Counted from the first letter of the stretch, positions 6,092 through 14,373 are shown. The stretch is 21,456 nucleotides of DNA from an uncultured Collinsella sp. (GCA_902479205.1 CABSNX010000006.1:1-21456); one strand, 5' to 3'. A program made the numbers and translations. Notes: generated from the letters alone by a model not told the origin.

Positions 6092-6490
6092 ATGAACCTT
6101 ACAGACCCGATCGCAGATATGCTTACGCGCATCCGTAACGCTAACTCTGTGAACAAGGCCACGGTCTCCATGCCGAGCAGCAAGAAGCTCGTCGAGATCG
6201 CTCGTGTTCTGCACGAGGAGGGCTACATCGAGGGCTACGATGTCGAGGAAACCGTTCCCCAGAAGACTCTGCACATCACGCTTAAGTATGGTCCCAAGAA
6301 GGCTAAGGTCATCAACGGCATCCGCCGCATTTCCAAGCCGGGCCTGCGTAAGTACACCGGCGTTGCCGACATGCCCCGCGTCCGCGGTGGCCTTGGTACC
6401 GCCATTATTTCCACCAGCCATGGCGTCATGACCGACCGCGATGCTCGCAAGCACAACGTCGGCGGCGAGATCATCGCTTACGTCTGGTAA
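6092..6490 (+). CDS. rpsH: 30S ribosomal protein S8
   Basis: The 132-residue protein matches S8 over its full length: NLTDPIADMLTRIRNAN at the N-terminus, then PSSKKLVEIARVLHEEGYI, and the C-terminal signature STSHGVMTDRDARKHNVGGE with the final AYVW. S8 binds 16S rRNA helix 21 during early assembly, and in E. coli it represses translation of the spc operon. The start has AAGGAGA upstream. Confidence 0.98.
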   Translation: MNLTDPIADMLTRIRNANSVNKATVSMPSSKKLVEIARVLHEEGYIEGYDVEETVPQKTLHITLKYGPKKAKVINGIRRISKPGLRKYTGVADMPRVRGGLGTAIISTSHGVMTDRDARKHNVGGEIIAYVW

Positions 6491-6523
6491 TTCGCTCGGT
6501 AGGTAGAAGGAAAGGAGATCACC

Positions 6524-7060
6524 GTGTCTCGTATCGGTAATAAGCCTGTCCAGATTCCCGCCGGAGTCGAAGTGGCAGTCAACGGCAACAACGTTGTCGT
6601 CAAGGGCCCCAAGGGCCAGCTCGAGCTCGATGTCTTTGAGAAGCTCACCATCAACGTCGAGGACAACGTCCTCACCGTTTCCCGTCCCGACGACGAGCGT
6701 GAGACCCGTGCCCGCCACGGCCTCACCCGCGCCCTCATCCACAACATGGTTGTTGGCGTTTCCGAGGGCTTCGAGAAGAAGCTCGAGCTCGCCGGCGTCG
6801 GTTACCGCGTGCAGCAGAAGGGCAAGAACCTCGAGTTCTCCCTGGGCTTCTCGCACCCCGTGATCGTCGAGGCTCCCGAGGGCATCACCTTCGAGGTTCC
6901 CGACAACACCCACGTGAACGTCAAGGGTATCAACAAGCAGCAGGTCGGTCAGATCGCCGCTGAGATCCGCGGCCATCGTCCTCCCGAGCCTTACAAGGGC
7001 AAGGGTATCCACTATGTTGGCGAGCACATCCGCCGCAAGCTGGGTAAGGCCGCCAAGTAG
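6524..7060 (+). CDS. rplF: 50S ribosomal protein L6
   Basis: The 178-residue L6 begins SRIGNKPVQIPAGVEV. It has the two repeated L6 domains and the family signature in the second half, GHRPPEPYKGKGIHY, followed by RRKLGKAAK. It binds 23S rRNA near the sarcin-ricin loop and the factor-binding site. Translation starts at GTG with AAAGGAGA 6 bases upstream, 33 bases after rpsH. Confidence 0.98.
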   Translation: MSRIGNKPVQIPAGVEVAVNGNNVVVKGPKGQLELDVFEKLTINVEDNVLTVSRPDDERETRARHGLTRALIHNMVVGVSEGFEKKLELAGVGYRVQQKGKNLEFSLGFSHPVIVEAPEGITFEVPDNTHVNVKGINKQQVGQIAAEIRGHRPPEPYKGKGIHYVGEHIRRKLGKAAK

Positions 7061-7085
7061 TCGTAACCGACTCACTCGCATAAGA

Positions 7086-7107
7086 CCAGCACCCCGTTAG
7101 GTGCTGG
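7086..7107 (+). other. Intercistronic hairpin between rplF and rplR
   Basis: CCAGCACC (7086-7093) pairs perfectly with GGTGCTGG (7100-7107) across a 6-base loop. TTTTT occurs about 12 bases later, close to the rplR ribosome binding site. The distance is too great for an efficient intrinsic terminator, but partial attenuation or RNA processing is possible. Confidence 0.5.
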
Positions 7108-7135
7108 CAAGATCAACCTTTTTAGGAGTTTACGT

Positions 7136-7504
7136 ATGAACAAGCATAAGGCGAAGCTGGAAGGCCTCAAGCGTCGTCAGCGTCGTGTTCGCGGCAAGGT
7201 CTCGGGTACCGCCGAGCGTCCGCGTCTTCGCGTGACCCGTACCAACGCCAACATCTATGCCCAGATCATCGACGATAGCAAGGGCTCCAGCCTGACGCTC
7301 GTCTCTGCCTCGACCCTCGAGGCCGAGTTCAAGGGCACCCACACCTCGAACAAGGAGGCTGCGGAGAAGGTCGGTCAGCTCGTTGGCAAGCGTGCCATCG
7401 AGGCCGGCATCACCAAGGTCGCTTTCGATCGTGGTGGCCGTATCTACCATGGCCGCGTCAAGGCCCTCGCCGACGGTGCTCGTGCCGCCGGTCTCGAGTT
7501 CTAG
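7136..7504 (+). CDS. rplR: 50S ribosomal protein L18
   Basis: This 122-residue L18 has the basic N-terminus KHKAKLEGLKRRQRRVRGKV, then AERPRLRVTRTNANIYAQII and the C-terminal FDRGGRIYHGRVKALADGAR. L18 contacts 5S rRNA together with L5 and anchors it to the large subunit. TTTAGGAG precedes the ATG. The stop is followed 14 bases later by rpsE. Confidence 0.98.
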   Translation: MNKHKAKLEGLKRRQRRVRGKVSGTAERPRLRVTRTNANIYAQIIDDSKGSSLTLVSASTLEAEFKGTHTSNKEAAEKVGQLVGKRAIEAGITKVAFDRGGRIYHGRVKALADGARAAGLEF

Positions 7505-7518
7505 GAGGTATGTAGCAC

Positions 7519-8043
7519 ATGGCTCGTAATCAGAAGCAGCAGCGCGAGGCCTCCGAGTTCGAGGAGCGCGTCGTTTACATCAACCGCGTGTCGAAGACCG
7601 TCAAGGGTGGTCGTCGCATGAGCCTCGTCGCTCTCGTCGTCGTTGGCGACGGCAAGGGCAACGTCGGCGTTGGCATGGGCAAGTCCGCTGAGGTGCCCAT
7701 GGCCATCTCCAAGGCGTCTCTCGATGCCAAGAAGAACATGTTCCACGTGCCGGTGACCGAGCAGGGCACCATCCCGCACGAGGTTCTCGGTCACTTTGGT
7801 GCCGGCCGCATCATCATCAAGCCCGCTGTCGAGGGTACCGGCGTTATCGCCGGCGGCGCTGTGCGTCCCCTCTTCGAGCTTGCTGGCATCAAGAACGTCC
7901 TGTCCAAGTCCCTCGGTACCGACAACGGCCTCAACATCATCAAGGCTGCCGTCGAGGGCCTCAAGGAGCTCTCCAGCCCTGAGGACGTCGCGGCTCGCCG
8001 TGGCCTGACGGTCTCCGAGATGTTCGTCGGTAAGGAGAACTAA
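7519..8043 (+). CDS. rpsE: 30S ribosomal protein S5
   Basis: The 174-residue S5 contains the double-stranded RNA-binding domain with VYINRVSKTVKGGRRMSLVA and GNVGVGMGKSAEVPMAI. The C-terminal part has PLFELAGIKNVLSKSLGT followed by NGLNIIKAAVEGL. S5 lies near the decoding centre and mRNA entry site, and mutations in it affect fidelity or spectinomycin response. TAGGAGG, overlapping the rplR stop, is the ribosome binding site. Confidence 0.98.
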   Translation: MARNQKQQREASEFEERVVYINRVSKTVKGGRRMSLVALVVVGDGKGNVGVGMGKSAEVPMAISKASLDAKKNMFHVPVTEQGTIPHEVLGHFGAGRIIIKPAVEGTGVIAGGAVRPLFELAGIKNVLSKSLGTDNGLNIIKAAVEGLKELSSPEDVAARRGLTVSEMFVGKEN

Positions 8044-8045
8044 GC

Positions 8046-8228
8046 ATGGCTGACACCATCAAGATCAAGCAGGTCCGCAGCACCAACGGTTGCAAGCAGG
8101 ACCAGGTCCGTACTGTCCGTGCCCTCGGTCTCCACAGGATCCGCGAGGTTCGCGAGATTGCTGACAACGAGTCCGTCCGCGGCATGATCTTCAAGGTCAA
8201 GCACCTTGTCGAGATTGTAGAGGAGTAG
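8046..8228 (+). CDS. rpmD: 50S ribosomal protein L30
   Basis: This 60-residue protein matches the short bacterial L30: IKIKQVRSTNGCKQDQVRTV, then ALGLHRIREVREIADNESVRG and a C-terminal FKVKHLVEIVEE. It starts 2 bases after rpsE and ends 3 bases before rplO, consistent with translational coupling. Confidence 0.97.
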   Translation: MADTIKIKQVRSTNGCKQDQVRTVRALGLHRIREVREIADNESVRGMIFKVKHLVEIVEE

Positions 8229-8231
8229 CAA

Positions 8232-8681
8232 ATGCAGCTTCACGATCTTACTCCCGCGCCCGGTTCCACCAAGAACCGTAAGCGCGTCGGCCGTGGCAAT
8301 TCTTCGGGTCACGGCACCACTTCTGGCCGCGGTCAGAAGGGCCAGGGCTCTCGCTCTGGCGGCACCAAGGGTGCCGGCTTCGAGGGTGGCCAGACTCCGC
8401 TGGCTATGCGCCTGCCCAAGCTTCCGGGCTTTCGCAACCCCCGTCGTATCGAGTACACCGCCGTTAACGTTGAGCGTCTCGAGCGCAAGTTCGAGGACGG
8501 CGCTGTGATCGACGGTGCCGCTCTTAAGGCCGCTCGCATCACCAAGAGCGAGTTCGAGCCCGTCAAGGTGCTCGGCAATGGTGAGCTCACCAAGAAGTTC
8601 ACGGTCAAGGTCGACAAGGTCAGCGCTTCTGCGCAGGCCAAGATCGAGGCCGCCGGCGGAAAGGTCGAGCTGCCGTGCTAA
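8232..8681 (+). CDS. rplO: 50S ribosomal protein L15
   Basis: The 149-residue L15 has the glycine-rich basic N-terminal region (KRVGRGNSSGHGTTSGRGQK, then a GGQTPLAMRLPKLPGF segment) and the C-terminal globular part with ITKSEFEPVKVLGNGEL and AQAKIEAAGGKVE. It threads through 23S rRNA late in large subunit assembly. AGGAG lies just upstream. Its last 7 bases overlap the secY start. Confidence 0.98.
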   Translation: MQLHDLTPAPGSTKNRKRVGRGNSSGHGTTSGRGQKGQGSRSGGTKGAGFEGGQTPLAMRLPKLPGFRNPRRIEYTAVNVERLERKFEDGAVIDGAALKAARITKSEFEPVKVLGNGELTKKFTVKVDKVSASAQAKIEAAGGKVELPC

Positions 8682-9961
8682 ATGGTCTTAAGAATGCTTT
8701 CCGCATCAAAGAACTGCGCGAAAAGATTCTTTTTACCATAGCTATGCTCGTCGTGTACCGCGTTGGTGCGCACGTTCCTGTGCCCGGCATTCCCTTCCAG
8801 GGGATGCTGGGCCTTTTCTCGACCGATAACAATTCGGTCGCCGCAGGTGCTATGGCCCTCCTGAATCTTTTCTCTGGTGGCGCGTTGAGCTATGTTTCGG
8901 TGTTCTCCCTGGGCATCATGCCTTACATCACCAGCTCGATCATCCTCCAGATGCTCCAGGCCGTTGTGCCTTCCCTGCATGAGCTTGCCCGCGAGGGCGA
9001 GGTCGGTCAGACCAAGATTACGCAGTATTCGCGTTACCTCACCCTGGCTCTGGCAATCCTCAACTCCGTGGGTTACCTCTTCCTCTTTAAGAGCTTCGGC
9101 ATCAGCTTTACTGGCGCCGGCGCCCCCGAGATCATCTTCGACCTCATGATCGTCGGCACACTCACCGCGGGCGCCATGCTGATCATGTGGATTGGTGAGC
9201 TCATCACCCAGCGCGGTATCGGCAATGGCATGTCGCTGATCATCTTCGCGAACATCATGGCCGGCCTGCCGCAGGCGATCTTCTCCAGCACCGAGGGCAA
9301 TGCCGGTGGCATCATCACCATGGTGATCATCTGTGCCATCATCTTGCTGGTTATCCCGCTGATTGTTTTCCTTGAGCGCGGCCAGCGCCGCATTCCGGTC
9401 TCCTACGCTAAGCGCGTCGTGGGTCGTCGCATGATGGGTGGCCAGACCACCTACCTGCCCATCAAGGTCAACACCGCGGGCGTCGTGCCGATCATCTTCG
9501 CTTCGGCGCTGCTGTACTTCCCGGCCCAGATTGCCGTGTTCTTCCCCGGTATCGGCTGGATCCAGGCAGTTGCCTCTGCGCTTTCGACCGGTTGGCTCAA
9601 CTGGGTGCTTAACGTTGTCCTCATCGTGTTCTTCGCGTACTTCTACACCTCCATGGTGTTCAACCCCGATGACACGGCCGACAACCTTAAGAAGCAGGGT
9701 GGCTTTATTCCGGGCGTCCGTCCGGGTAGGGCTACCGCGGCCTACATCAAGAACGCGCTCAACAAGATCACGCTTCCCAGCGCTGTCTTTTTGGCGCTCA
9801 TCGCCATCGTGCCTTCGATCATCTTCTCCTTCACGGGTAACCATCTGATCCAGGCGTTTGGCGGCACGTCCATCCTCATCATGGTCGGCGTCGTGCTCGA
9901 CACGGTCGATAAGCTCGAAGGCCAGATCAAGATGTATGATTACGATGGATTCTTTAAATAG
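8675..9961 (+). CDS. secY: Preprotein translocase subunit SecY
   Basis: This is a full-length SecY of 428 residues with about ten hydrophobic helices, forming the SecYEG channel for protein export and membrane insertion. Recognisable stretches are VYRVGAHVPVPGI near the N-terminus, the plug and second-helix region NLFSGGALSYVSVFSLGIMP, ITQRGIGNGMSLIIFANI, and the cytoplasmic loop RGQRRIPVSYAKRVVGRRMM. Translation starts at GTG 8675, inside the end of rplO (7-base overlap), with GGAAAGG upstream. An ATG at 8682 is in another frame and is not the start. SecE and SecG are not in the window. Confidence 0.97.
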   Translation: MLNGLKNAFRIKELREKILFTIAMLVVYRVGAHVPVPGIPFQGMLGLFSTDNNSVAAGAMALLNLFSGGALSYVSVFSLGIMPYITSSIILQMLQAVVPSLHELAREGEVGQTKITQYSRYLTLALAILNSVGYLFLFKSFGISFTGAGAPEIIFDLMIVGTLTAGAMLIMWIGELITQRGIGNGMSLIIFANIMAGLPQAIFSSTEGNAGGIITMVIICAIILLVIPLIVFLERGQRRIPVSYAKRVVGRRMMGGQTTYLPIKVNTAGVVPIIFASALLYFPAQIAVFFPGIGWIQAVASALSTGWLNWVLNVVLIVFFAYFYTSMVFNPDDTADNLKKQGGFIPGVRPGRATAAYIKNALNKITLPSAVFLALIAIVPSIIFSFTGNHLIQAFGGTSILIMVGVVLDTVDKLEGQIKMYDYDGFFK

Positions 9962-9979
9962 GCTAGAGGAGGATTGCTC

Positions 9980-10606
9980 ATGAACCTCGTATTGCTCGGA
10001 GCTCCGGGTGCCGGTAAGGGCACCGTCGCACAGGAGCTCGTCGCCGAGTTTGGCGTCGCTCACATTTCCACGGGCGACCTGCTGCGTGCTGCCGTCAAGG
10101 GTGGCACCGAGCTTGGTATTCAGGCTAAGAAGTACATGGACGCTGGCGAGCTCGTTCCCGACCAGCTCGTGATCGACCTTGTCAAGGAGCGCCTTGCCGC
10201 CGATGACGCCCAGCAGGGCTTTATCCTCGACGGCTTCCCGCGCAACACTGCCCAGGCTGTGACGCTCGATTCCGAGCTCTCCGCCATGGGTCGCGAGATC
10301 GACTGCGCCCTTCTGGTCGACGTGGCCCCCGAGGTCATCATCGATCGTCTGTCTTCGCGTCGCACCTGCCGCGCCTGCGGTTACACCGGCACCGCTGCCG
10401 ATGCCACCTGCCCCAAGTGCGGCGGCGAGATGTATCAGCGCGACGACGACAAGCCCGAGACCATCAAGAACCGTCTCGACGTCTACGAGAAGTCCACGAG
10501 CCCGCTCGTCGACTACTATCGTGGCCAGGGTCTGCTCAAGTCGGTCAACGGTGACCAGGCTCGCGAGACCGTGTACGGGGATGTCAAAGAGGCTCTCGGT
10601 CTATGA
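9980..10606 (+). CDS. adk: Adenylate kinase, zinc-binding LID type
   Basis: The 208-residue enzyme interconverts ATP + AMP and 2 ADP. It has the P-loop GAPGAGKGT (7-15), the AMP-site motif HISTGDLLR, and DGFPRN (84-89). Its LID domain carries four cysteines, C130, C133, C144 and C147, the zinc-binding form common in Gram-positives. The ATG at 9980 is chosen over an in-frame TTG two codons earlier because AGAGGAGG ends 7 bases before it. The stop overlaps the map start (ATGA), showing coupling within the secY-adk-map unit. Confidence 0.97.
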   Translation: MNLVLLGAPGAGKGTVAQELVAEFGVAHISTGDLLRAAVKGGTELGIQAKKYMDAGELVPDQLVIDLVKERLAADDAQQGFILDGFPRNTAQAVTLDSELSAMGREIDCALLVDVAPEVIIDRLSSRRTCRACGYTGTAADATCPKCGGEMYQRDDDKPETIKNRLDVYEKSTSPLVDYYRGQGLLKSVNGDQARETVYGDVKEALGL

Positions 10607-11391
10607 TCAAGATTAAGTCTGCAACGCAAATTGAGCAGATGAAGAAGGCAGGAGCGCTATCTAAGATGGCGCTCCGCCACGTTGGGGCCATGGTTCGCCC
10701 CGGCGTGTCGACCTTCGAACTCGATCAGCTTGCCGAGCAGATTATCCGCATGCATGGCGGCACCCCTGCCTTCAAGGGTTACGGCGGGTTCCCCGGAACC
10801 ATTTGCGCATCAATTAACGATGCCGTGGTTCACGGTATTCCCAACCCTGACATGATCCTGCGCGATGGCGATATCATCTCCATCGATACGGGAGCTGTCG
10901 TTGACGGTTGGGTTGGCGATAACGCCTGGACGTTTTTCGTCGGCACCCCCACGCCCGAGGCCAAGGCCCTGTGCGAGGTTACGCGCGATTGCCTTAAGGC
11001 TGCTATTGAGCAGGCTGTTCCCGGTAACCATATCGGGGACGTCGGCTATGCCGTTCAGTCCCTCGCCGAGTCTCACGGTTACGGCGTGCTTCGCGATTAC
11101 GTGGGGCATGGCATTGGCCGCGTGATGCACGAGGACCCCAACGTTCCAAATTATGGAAAGAAGGGGAGAGGCGTTCGCCTTCAGGCTGGTATGGTCATCG
11201 CTATCGAGCCGATGGTTACGATGGGTTCCAATCATGTGAGCACGGGCTCCGATGGTTGGATCGTTACGACCAACGACCATCTGCCCGCCGCGCACTACGA
11301 GAACACCGTCGCCATTACCAATGACGGTCCGGTGATTCTTACCACCGATGCGCAAGGATCCTGGTGTTCGCTCCAAGGCGGAGAAATGTAA
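10603..11391 (+). CDS. map: Methionine aminopeptidase, type I
   Basis: This 262-residue MetAP removes the initiator methionine from new proteins. All five metal ligands are visible and spaced as in the E. coli enzyme: D95 (SIDTG), D106 (GDNAWTF), H169 (GHGIG), E202 (AIEPM) and E233 (HYENT); H77 (VHGIP) is the substrate-contact histidine. It has no N-terminal zinc finger extension. It overlaps adk by 4 bases. Confidence 0.97.
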   Translation: MIKIKSATQIEQMKKAGALSKMALRHVGAMVRPGVSTFELDQLAEQIIRMHGGTPAFKGYGGFPGTICASINDAVVHGIPNPDMILRDGDIISIDTGAVVDGWVGDNAWTFFVGTPTPEAKALCEVTRDCLKAAIEQAVPGNHIGDVGYAVQSLAESHGYGVLRDYVGHGIGRVMHEDPNVPNYGKKGRGVRLQAGMVIAIEPMVTMGSNHVSTGSDGWIVTTNDHLPAAHYENTVAITNDGPVILTTDAQGSWCSLQGGEM

Positions 11392-11427
11392 CAAGTTCCA
11401 CGTAGTTGTGGAGCCATTACGAAGATA

Positions 11428-11456
11428 TTACGATACGTGCATGCGTATTGTAGAAT
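11428..11456 (+). promoter_or_regulatory. Possible internal promoter for infA onward
   Basis: TAGAAT (11451-11456) is a 5-of-6 match to the -10 consensus, with a weak TTACGA (11428-11433) 17 bases upstream. It sits in the 104-base gap between map and infA, where alpha-operon genes could be transcribed separately from the spc genes. Confidence 0.35.
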
Positions 11457-11495
11457 ACTCAATCGCTGTCGTTTTCTAGAGAAAGATGATTGCTT

Positions 11496-11714
11496 GTGAA
11501 GAAGGAAGACGCAATTGAGCTCGAGGGTACGGTAAAGGAACCGCTGCCCAACGCCATGTTTAAGGTTGAGCTCGAGAACGGTCATTCGGTTCTGTGCAAC
11601 ATTTCTGGCAAGATCCGAATGAATTACATCCGCATTCTCCCCGGAGACAGGGTTGTCGTGGAGCTTTCCCCGTACGACCTGACCCGCGGTCGCATCACCT
11701 ATCGCTATAAATAG
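11496..11714 (+). CDS. infA: Translation initiation factor IF-1
   Basis: The 72-residue OB-fold protein occupies the A site during initiation on the small subunit. Typical IF-1 stretches are AIELEGTVKEPLPNAMFKVE, GHSVLCNISGKIRMNYIRI and PGDRVVVELSPYDLTRGRI. I prefer GTG 11496 over an in-frame TTG at 11490 because it gives the usual IF-1 length and N-terminus (KKEDAIE). Its ribosome binding site is weak (AGAAAG), 11 bases upstream. Confidence 0.95.
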   Translation: MKKEDAIELEGTVKEPLPNAMFKVELENGHSVLCNISGKIRMNYIRILPGDRVVVELSPYDLTRGRITYRYK

Positions 11715-11724
11715 CGACACGCAT

Positions 11725-11777
11725 ACACGCTCTTTTCCGACTGCAGGCTTAGCTCAACCTACGGTCGGTTTGCGTGT
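11725..11777 (+). other. Structured spacer between infA and rpmJ
   Basis: Two nested inverted repeats, ACACGC/GCGTGT (11725-11730 and 11772-11777) and CCGAC/GTCGG (11737-11741 and 11764-11768), fold the 147-base gap. No T-run follows. It may be a control or processing element ahead of rpmJ-rpsM. This pattern-based call is tentative. Confidence 0.45.
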
Positions 11778-11861
11778 GAAGACCAGCCATAGTTTTAAAC
11801 GCCTGCGGCTGGGCGAGTAGATAGTAGGGAAGTAGTTTGAGCGCTACCGAAAGGAAGAACG

Positions 11862-11975
11862 ATGAAGGTACGTCCTTCGGTCAAGAAGATGTGCGATAAG
11901 TGCAAAATCATTAGGCGCCATGGCAAGGTCCTCGTCATTTGCGAGAACCCCCGTCATAAGCAGCGTCAGGGTTAA
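11862..11975 (+). CDS. rpmJ: 50S ribosomal protein L36
   Basis: The 37-residue L36 reads MKVRPSVKKMCDKCKIIRRH and onward. Zinc ligands are C11, C14, C27 and H32, so this is the zinc-binding form. It is one of the smallest ribosomal proteins and sits between infA and rpsM as in many Gram-positives. AAAGGAAG lies just upstream of the ATG, and rpsM follows 14 bases after the stop. Confidence 0.97.
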   Translation: MKVRPSVKKMCDKCKIIRRHGKVLVICENPRHKQRQG

Positions 11976-11989
11976 GAGAGGAGACTACG

Positions 11990-12364
11990 TTGGCCCGTAT
12001 TAATGGTGTCGACCTCCCGCGTGAGAAGCGCGTTGAGATCGGTCTGACCTACATTTACGGCATCGGCCGCACCACTGCGACGAAGATCTGCGTCGAGTGC
12101 AACGTTAACGTGGACACGCGCGTTAAGGACCTCACCGAGGATGAGGTTAACGCCATCCGCGATTATATCGATAAGAATCAGATCATGGTTGAGGGCGACC
12201 TCCGCCGTGAGCGTAACCAGAACGTCAAGCGCCTTATGGACATCGGCTGCAACCGCGGCCTTCGTCACCGCAAGGGCCTCCCGGTCCGCGGCCAGCGCAC
12301 CCACACTAACGCTCGTACCCGCAAGGGCCCGAAGCGTCAGATCGGTGCTAAGAAGAAGAAATAA
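11990..12364 (+). CDS. rpsM: 30S ribosomal protein S13
   Basis: The 124-residue S13 starts ARINGVDLPREKRVEIGLTY. It has the helix-two-turn-helix region with YGIGRTTATKIC and the basic RNA-binding tail RGLRHRKGLPVRGQRTHTNA, ending in a lysine run. It contacts 16S rRNA and P-site tRNA in the subunit head. Translation starts at TTG, the only confident TTG start in the block, with AGAGGAGA 6 bases upstream. Confidence 0.97.
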   Translation: MARINGVDLPREKRVEIGLTYIYGIGRTTATKICVECNVNVDTRVKDLTEDEVNAIRDYIDKNQIMVEGDLRRERNQNVKRLMDIGCNRGLRHRKGLPVRGQRTHTNARTRKGPKRQIGAKKKK

Positions 12365-12378
12365 GGAGCGCTAGATAG

Positions 12379-12783
12379 ATGGCTACTGCTAAGAAGAACG
12401 TTCGCGCTGCCCGTCTGAAGCGCGCGGACCGTAAGAACATTTCCGTGGGCCAGGCTCACATTCGTTCTACGTTCAACAACACGATCGTTTCGATCACCGA
12501 TCCCCAGGGCAACGTCATTTCCTGGAAGTCGGCTGGCCAGGTGGGCTTCAAGGGCTCCCGTAAGTCCACGCCGTTCGCTGCCCAGATGGCTGCCGAGGCT
12601 GCTGCCAAGCAGGCCATGGAGCACGGCATGAAGAAGGTTTCCGTCTTCGCCAAGGGCCCCGGCTCCGGTCGTGAGACCGCCATCCGCTCCCTCCAGGCTG
12701 CTGGCCTCGAGGTCTCGAGCATCCAGGACAAGACCCCCATTCCGCACAACGGCTGCCGCCCCAAGAAGCGTCGCCGCGTGTAA
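12379..12783 (+). CDS. rpsK: 30S ribosomal protein S11
   Basis: The 134-residue S11 shows VGQAHIRSTFNNTIVSITD, SAGQVGFKGSRKSTPFAAQ, and the C-terminal signature DKTPIPHNGCRPKKRRRV. S11 lies on the platform of the small subunit near the mRNA exit. It follows rpsM by 14 bases with AAGGAGCG as its binding site. Confidence 0.98.
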   Translation: MATAKKNVRAARLKRADRKNISVGQAHIRSTFNNTIVSITDPQGNVISWKSAGQVGFKGSRKSTPFAAQMAAEAAAKQAMEHGMKKVSVFAKGPGSGRETAIRSLQAAGLEVSSIQDKTPIPHNGCRPKKRRRV

Positions 12784-12802
12784 CTGAAAGGATCGTATCA
12801 AT

Positions 12803-13399
12803 ATGGCAATCGACAGGACTCCTGTTCTTAAGCGCTGCCGTCAGCTCGGGATCGATCCCGCTGAGCTCGGTTACAGCAGCAAGAAGGAATCTATCCGTCA
12901 GCCCAAGCGCCGTCGCAAGGAATCTGAGTACGGCATGCAGCTGCGTGAGAAGCAGAAGGTCAAGTTCATCTATGGCGTTCTGGAGAAGCAGTTCCACGGC
13001 TACTTCAACAAGGCCCGTAAGATGAACGGCGTCACCGGTGAGAACCTCATGATCATCCTTGAGTCTCGCCTCGACAACGTCGTCTTCCGTCTTGGCTTCG
13101 CCCGCACCCGCAAAGAGGCTCGTCAGTCCGTCCGTCACGGTCACTTCACCGTGAACGGCAAGCGCGTGGACATCCCGTCCTACCGCGTCAAGGCCGGCGA
13201 CGTCGTCGCTGTCGGCGAGAAGTTCCGTGACCTCCTCCCCATCAAGGAGGCCCTGATTTCCTCCGAGCGCTTTGAGGTCCCTGGCTGGCTCGAGGTCGAT
13301 ATCGAGAAGCTGTCTGGTAACGTGCTCGCTCTGCCGACGCGTGAGCAGATCAGCGGTGATATCAACGAGCAGCTCATCGTCGAGCTCTACTCTAAGTAG
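12803..13399 (+). CDS. rpsD: 30S ribosomal protein S4
   Basis: The 198-residue S4 is a primary 16S rRNA-binding protein; in E. coli it represses the alpha operon. The S4 RNA-binding domain is clear in the middle: LESRLDNVVFRLGFARTRKE and ARQSVRHGHFTVNGKRVDIP. It lacks the N-terminal cysteine cluster, so it is the zinc-free form. Its place between rpsK and rpoA is the usual alpha-operon layout. Confidence 0.98.
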   Translation: MAIDRTPVLKRCRQLGIDPAELGYSSKKESIRQPKRRRKESEYGMQLREKQKVKFIYGVLEKQFHGYFNKARKMNGVTGENLMIILESRLDNVVFRLGFARTRKEARQSVRHGHFTVNGKRVDIPSYRVKAGDVVAVGEKFRDLLPIKEALISSERFEVPGWLEVDIEKLSGNVLALPTREQISGDINEQLIVELYSK

Positions 13400-13431
13400 T
13401 CCATCCGGGCTGCTGAGGCTGGAGGTAATAC

Positions 13432-14373
13432 ATGTCAGAATTCATTAGGCCTCAGGTTCAGGTCGAAGAGATCAACGAGACCTCTGCTCGTGTCTCCGTC
13501 GAGCCGCTCGAGCGTGGCTACGGCGATACGCTGGGTAACTCGCTTCGTCGTGTTCTTCTGTCCTCGCTCGAGGGTGCCGCCGTCGAGGCCATTCAGATCG
13601 ATGGTGCGCAGCACGAGTTCATGACCATCCCTAACATGGTCGAGGATGTCACCGACATCGTCCTGAATGTCAAGGGTCTTGTCTTCAGGGCTCTCGGCAC
13701 GACCGACGAGGCGACCGCCACCATCTCGGTTGACGGCCCCTGCGAGGTCACCGGTGCGGACTTCTTTATTCCGTCCGAGTTTGAGCTGGTCAACCCCGAG
13801 CAGCACATTGCTACGCTCACCGAGGGTGGCCATCTCACCATGAGCATGCGCATCGGCTATGGCCGCGGCTATGTCTCTGGCGAGGCTAACAAGCGTGACA
13901 ACGATCCCATCGGTGTGATCAACGTCGACTCGCTCTACTCGCCGGTGTCCCGTTGCGCCAAGCTCGTTGAGGCTTGCCGTGTCGGCCAGCATACCGACTA
14001 CGACCGCCTTGTCCTCGAGATCGAGACCAACGGTTCCATCGCCCCGCGCGACGCCGTGGTCCAGGCTGCCAATATCATCAACCAGCATATGGCCGCCTTT
14101 ATGAACCTTGCCGAGACCCCCGAGGTCGAGGAGGAGGCTTCGATCTTCGCTCCCGAGGTTACCAACGACAACGCCGAGCTGGACAAGCAGATCGAGGACT
14201 TGGACCTTTCCGTCCGTTCCTACAACTGCCTTAAGCGCGCCAGCATTCACTCGGTCCGTCAGCTCGTTGAGTTCTCGGAGAACGATCTGCTCAACATCCG
14301 TAACTTCGGTGTTAAGTCGATCGAGGAAGTGAAGGACAAGCTTGAGTCCATGGGCCTGAGCCTGAAGGCTTAA
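13432..14373 (+). CDS. rpoA: DNA-directed RNA polymerase subunit alpha
   Basis: The 313-residue alpha subunit has the two expected domains. The N-terminal dimerisation domain (about 1-230) includes EPLERGYGDTLGNSLRRVLL, the core of the assembly interface. An acidic linker follows. The C-terminal domain (about 255-310), which contacts UP elements and activators, includes SYNCLKRASIHSVRQLVEFS and NFGVKSIEEVKDKLESMGLS. The start has TGGAGGT upstream. rplQ follows 30 bases after the stop. Confidence 0.98.
   Translation: MSEFIRPQVQVEEINETSARVSVEPLERGYGDTLGNSLRRVLLSSLEGAAVEAIQIDGAQHEFMTIPNMVEDVTDIVLNVKGLVFRALGTTDEATATISVDGPCEVTGADFFIPSEFELVNPEQHIATLTEGGHLTMSMRIGYGRGYVSGEANKRDNDPIGVINVDSLYSPVSRCAKLVEACRVGQHTDYDRLVLEIETNGSIAPRDAVVQAANIINQHMAAFMNLAETPEVEEEASIFAPEVTNDNAELDKQIEDLDLSVRSYNCLKRASIHSVRQLVEFSENDLLNIRNFGVKSIEEVKDKLESMGLSLKA

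Noticed and set aside
5768..7081. A 437-codon minus-strand open frame
   Set aside because: Antisense to rpsN, rpsH and rplF with no supporting start signal.
8678..10063. A 461-codon minus-strand open frame
   Set aside because: Antisense to secY and adk, highly charged and unlike any family.
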